Part shown: piece by piece, positions 63,992-64,000 of the stretch
Position numbering within the stretch: position 1 is the stretch's first letter
Layout: every line of letters starts with the position of its first letter
Translations under genes and position numbers: made by a program
Source: an uncultured Oscillospiraceae bacterium
Lineage (GTDB): Bacteria; Bacillota; Clostridia; Oscillospirales; Oscillospiraceae
Assembly (NCBI GenBank): GCA_934573855.1
Contig: CAKTMF010000004.1
Location: 144,138 to 208,137 of the forward strand
Length of the DNA stretch: 64,000 nucleotides
Direction of reading: 5' to 3'
The notes under the pieces: model-generated
The model's input: the letters and a program-made list of their open reading frames with translations, nothing else
Told to the model about the DNA's origin: nothing
The model's database searches: none

Positions 63992-64000
63992 ATGCCAAAG
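63992..64000 (+). CDS. Possible start of a gene (MPK...), cut by the window
   Basis: ATG CCA AAG with GGGGTG seven bases before it. Only three codons are visible, so no product can be named. The hairpin just upstream recalls insertion-sequence ends, hence a transposase is possible. Confidence 0.3.

Noticed and set aside
1..64000. tRNA and rRNA genes
   Set aside because: No cloverleaf with GGTTCGAATCC-like T arms or rRNA landmarks was recognised; a covariance search would be needed to exclude all.

Overview
The window is a GC-rich chromosome segment of a Gram-positive anaerobe of the class Clostridia, most likely a gut member of the Oscillospirales/Oscillospiraceae. The basis is indirect: strong AGGAGG-type ribosome binding sites, frequent GTG/TTG starts, a Phe T-box leader, an ireB gene, FtsEX with PcsB/EnvC-like M23 partners, oxygen-sensitive flavo-iron-sulfur and 2-hydroxyacyl-CoA dehydratase enzymes, and lipoproteins with a Gram-positive lipobox. 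No rRNA, tRNA or CRISPR array was seen. The window opens inside a GNAT acetyltransferase gene and closes at the first codons of a possible mobile-element gene.

Region 1 (1-9.5 kb, all minus) holds lysS (with a C-terminal tRNA-binding domain) and greA, then a cell-division/wall block: ftsE, ftsX, two tandem coiled-coil M23 endopeptidases, and a CtpA-like S41 protease, with a PucR/CdaR-type regulator upstream. Region 2 (9.5-22.3 kb) has an RsuA-family pseudouridine synthase, two small plus-strand membrane genes, a 2-hydroxyacyl-CoA dehydratase operon (two subunits plus a newly noted 56-residue membrane protein), an AI-2E/YtvI-type permease with a large coiled-coil membrane protein, a Dus enzyme, an HExxH protein of unknown function, a Na/Pi-cotransporter-PhoU fusion and an RluA-type enzyme.

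Region 3 (22.3-31.5 kb) is the most plastic part. It contains a frameshifted carboxymuconolactone-decarboxylase-family gene, a TPM/zinc-ribbon pair, clustered palindromes, a highly expressed-looking enoate-reductase/Old-Yellow-Enzyme gene, a foldback MITE-like element with TTAA ends, short interspersed repeats, and an orphan sugar-type solute-binding lipoprotein. The flanks, promoter and leader of that lipoprotein are duplicated immediately upstream, but the second copy has no gene and makes at most a short terminated RNA.

Region 4 (31.5-52.8 kb) carries a FecBCD-type metal/cobalamin importer with a methyltransferase, a divergent CLC-type channel/antiporter, an apparently autoregulated TetR gene, thioredoxin reductase with a Cys-rich membrane protein, HtrA, a copper-chaperone-like HMA protein behind a palindromic promoter, GDPD, two methyltransferases including RsmI, a fused polyprenol-kinase-like/DUF92 membrane protein, a domain-permuted GH3 glycosidase, guaB, an XRE regulator and an OGG1-type glycosylase. 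Region 5 (52.8-64 kb) has ireB, pheST behind a T-box, a lipoprotein-alr operon, editing and repair enzymes (YbaK/ProXp family, MsrC), and at the end an M20 amidohydrolase with a DUF3100 membrane protein and a second small permease-like protein, which together look like an uptake-and-cleavage system for an unknown amide.

Most genes are housekeeping. The parts most worth following up are the duplicated/deleted SBP unit, the recurring TTATGTAAAC motif between genes, the isoprenoid-kinase fusion, the dehydratase operon without its activator, and the M20-DUF3100 operon.
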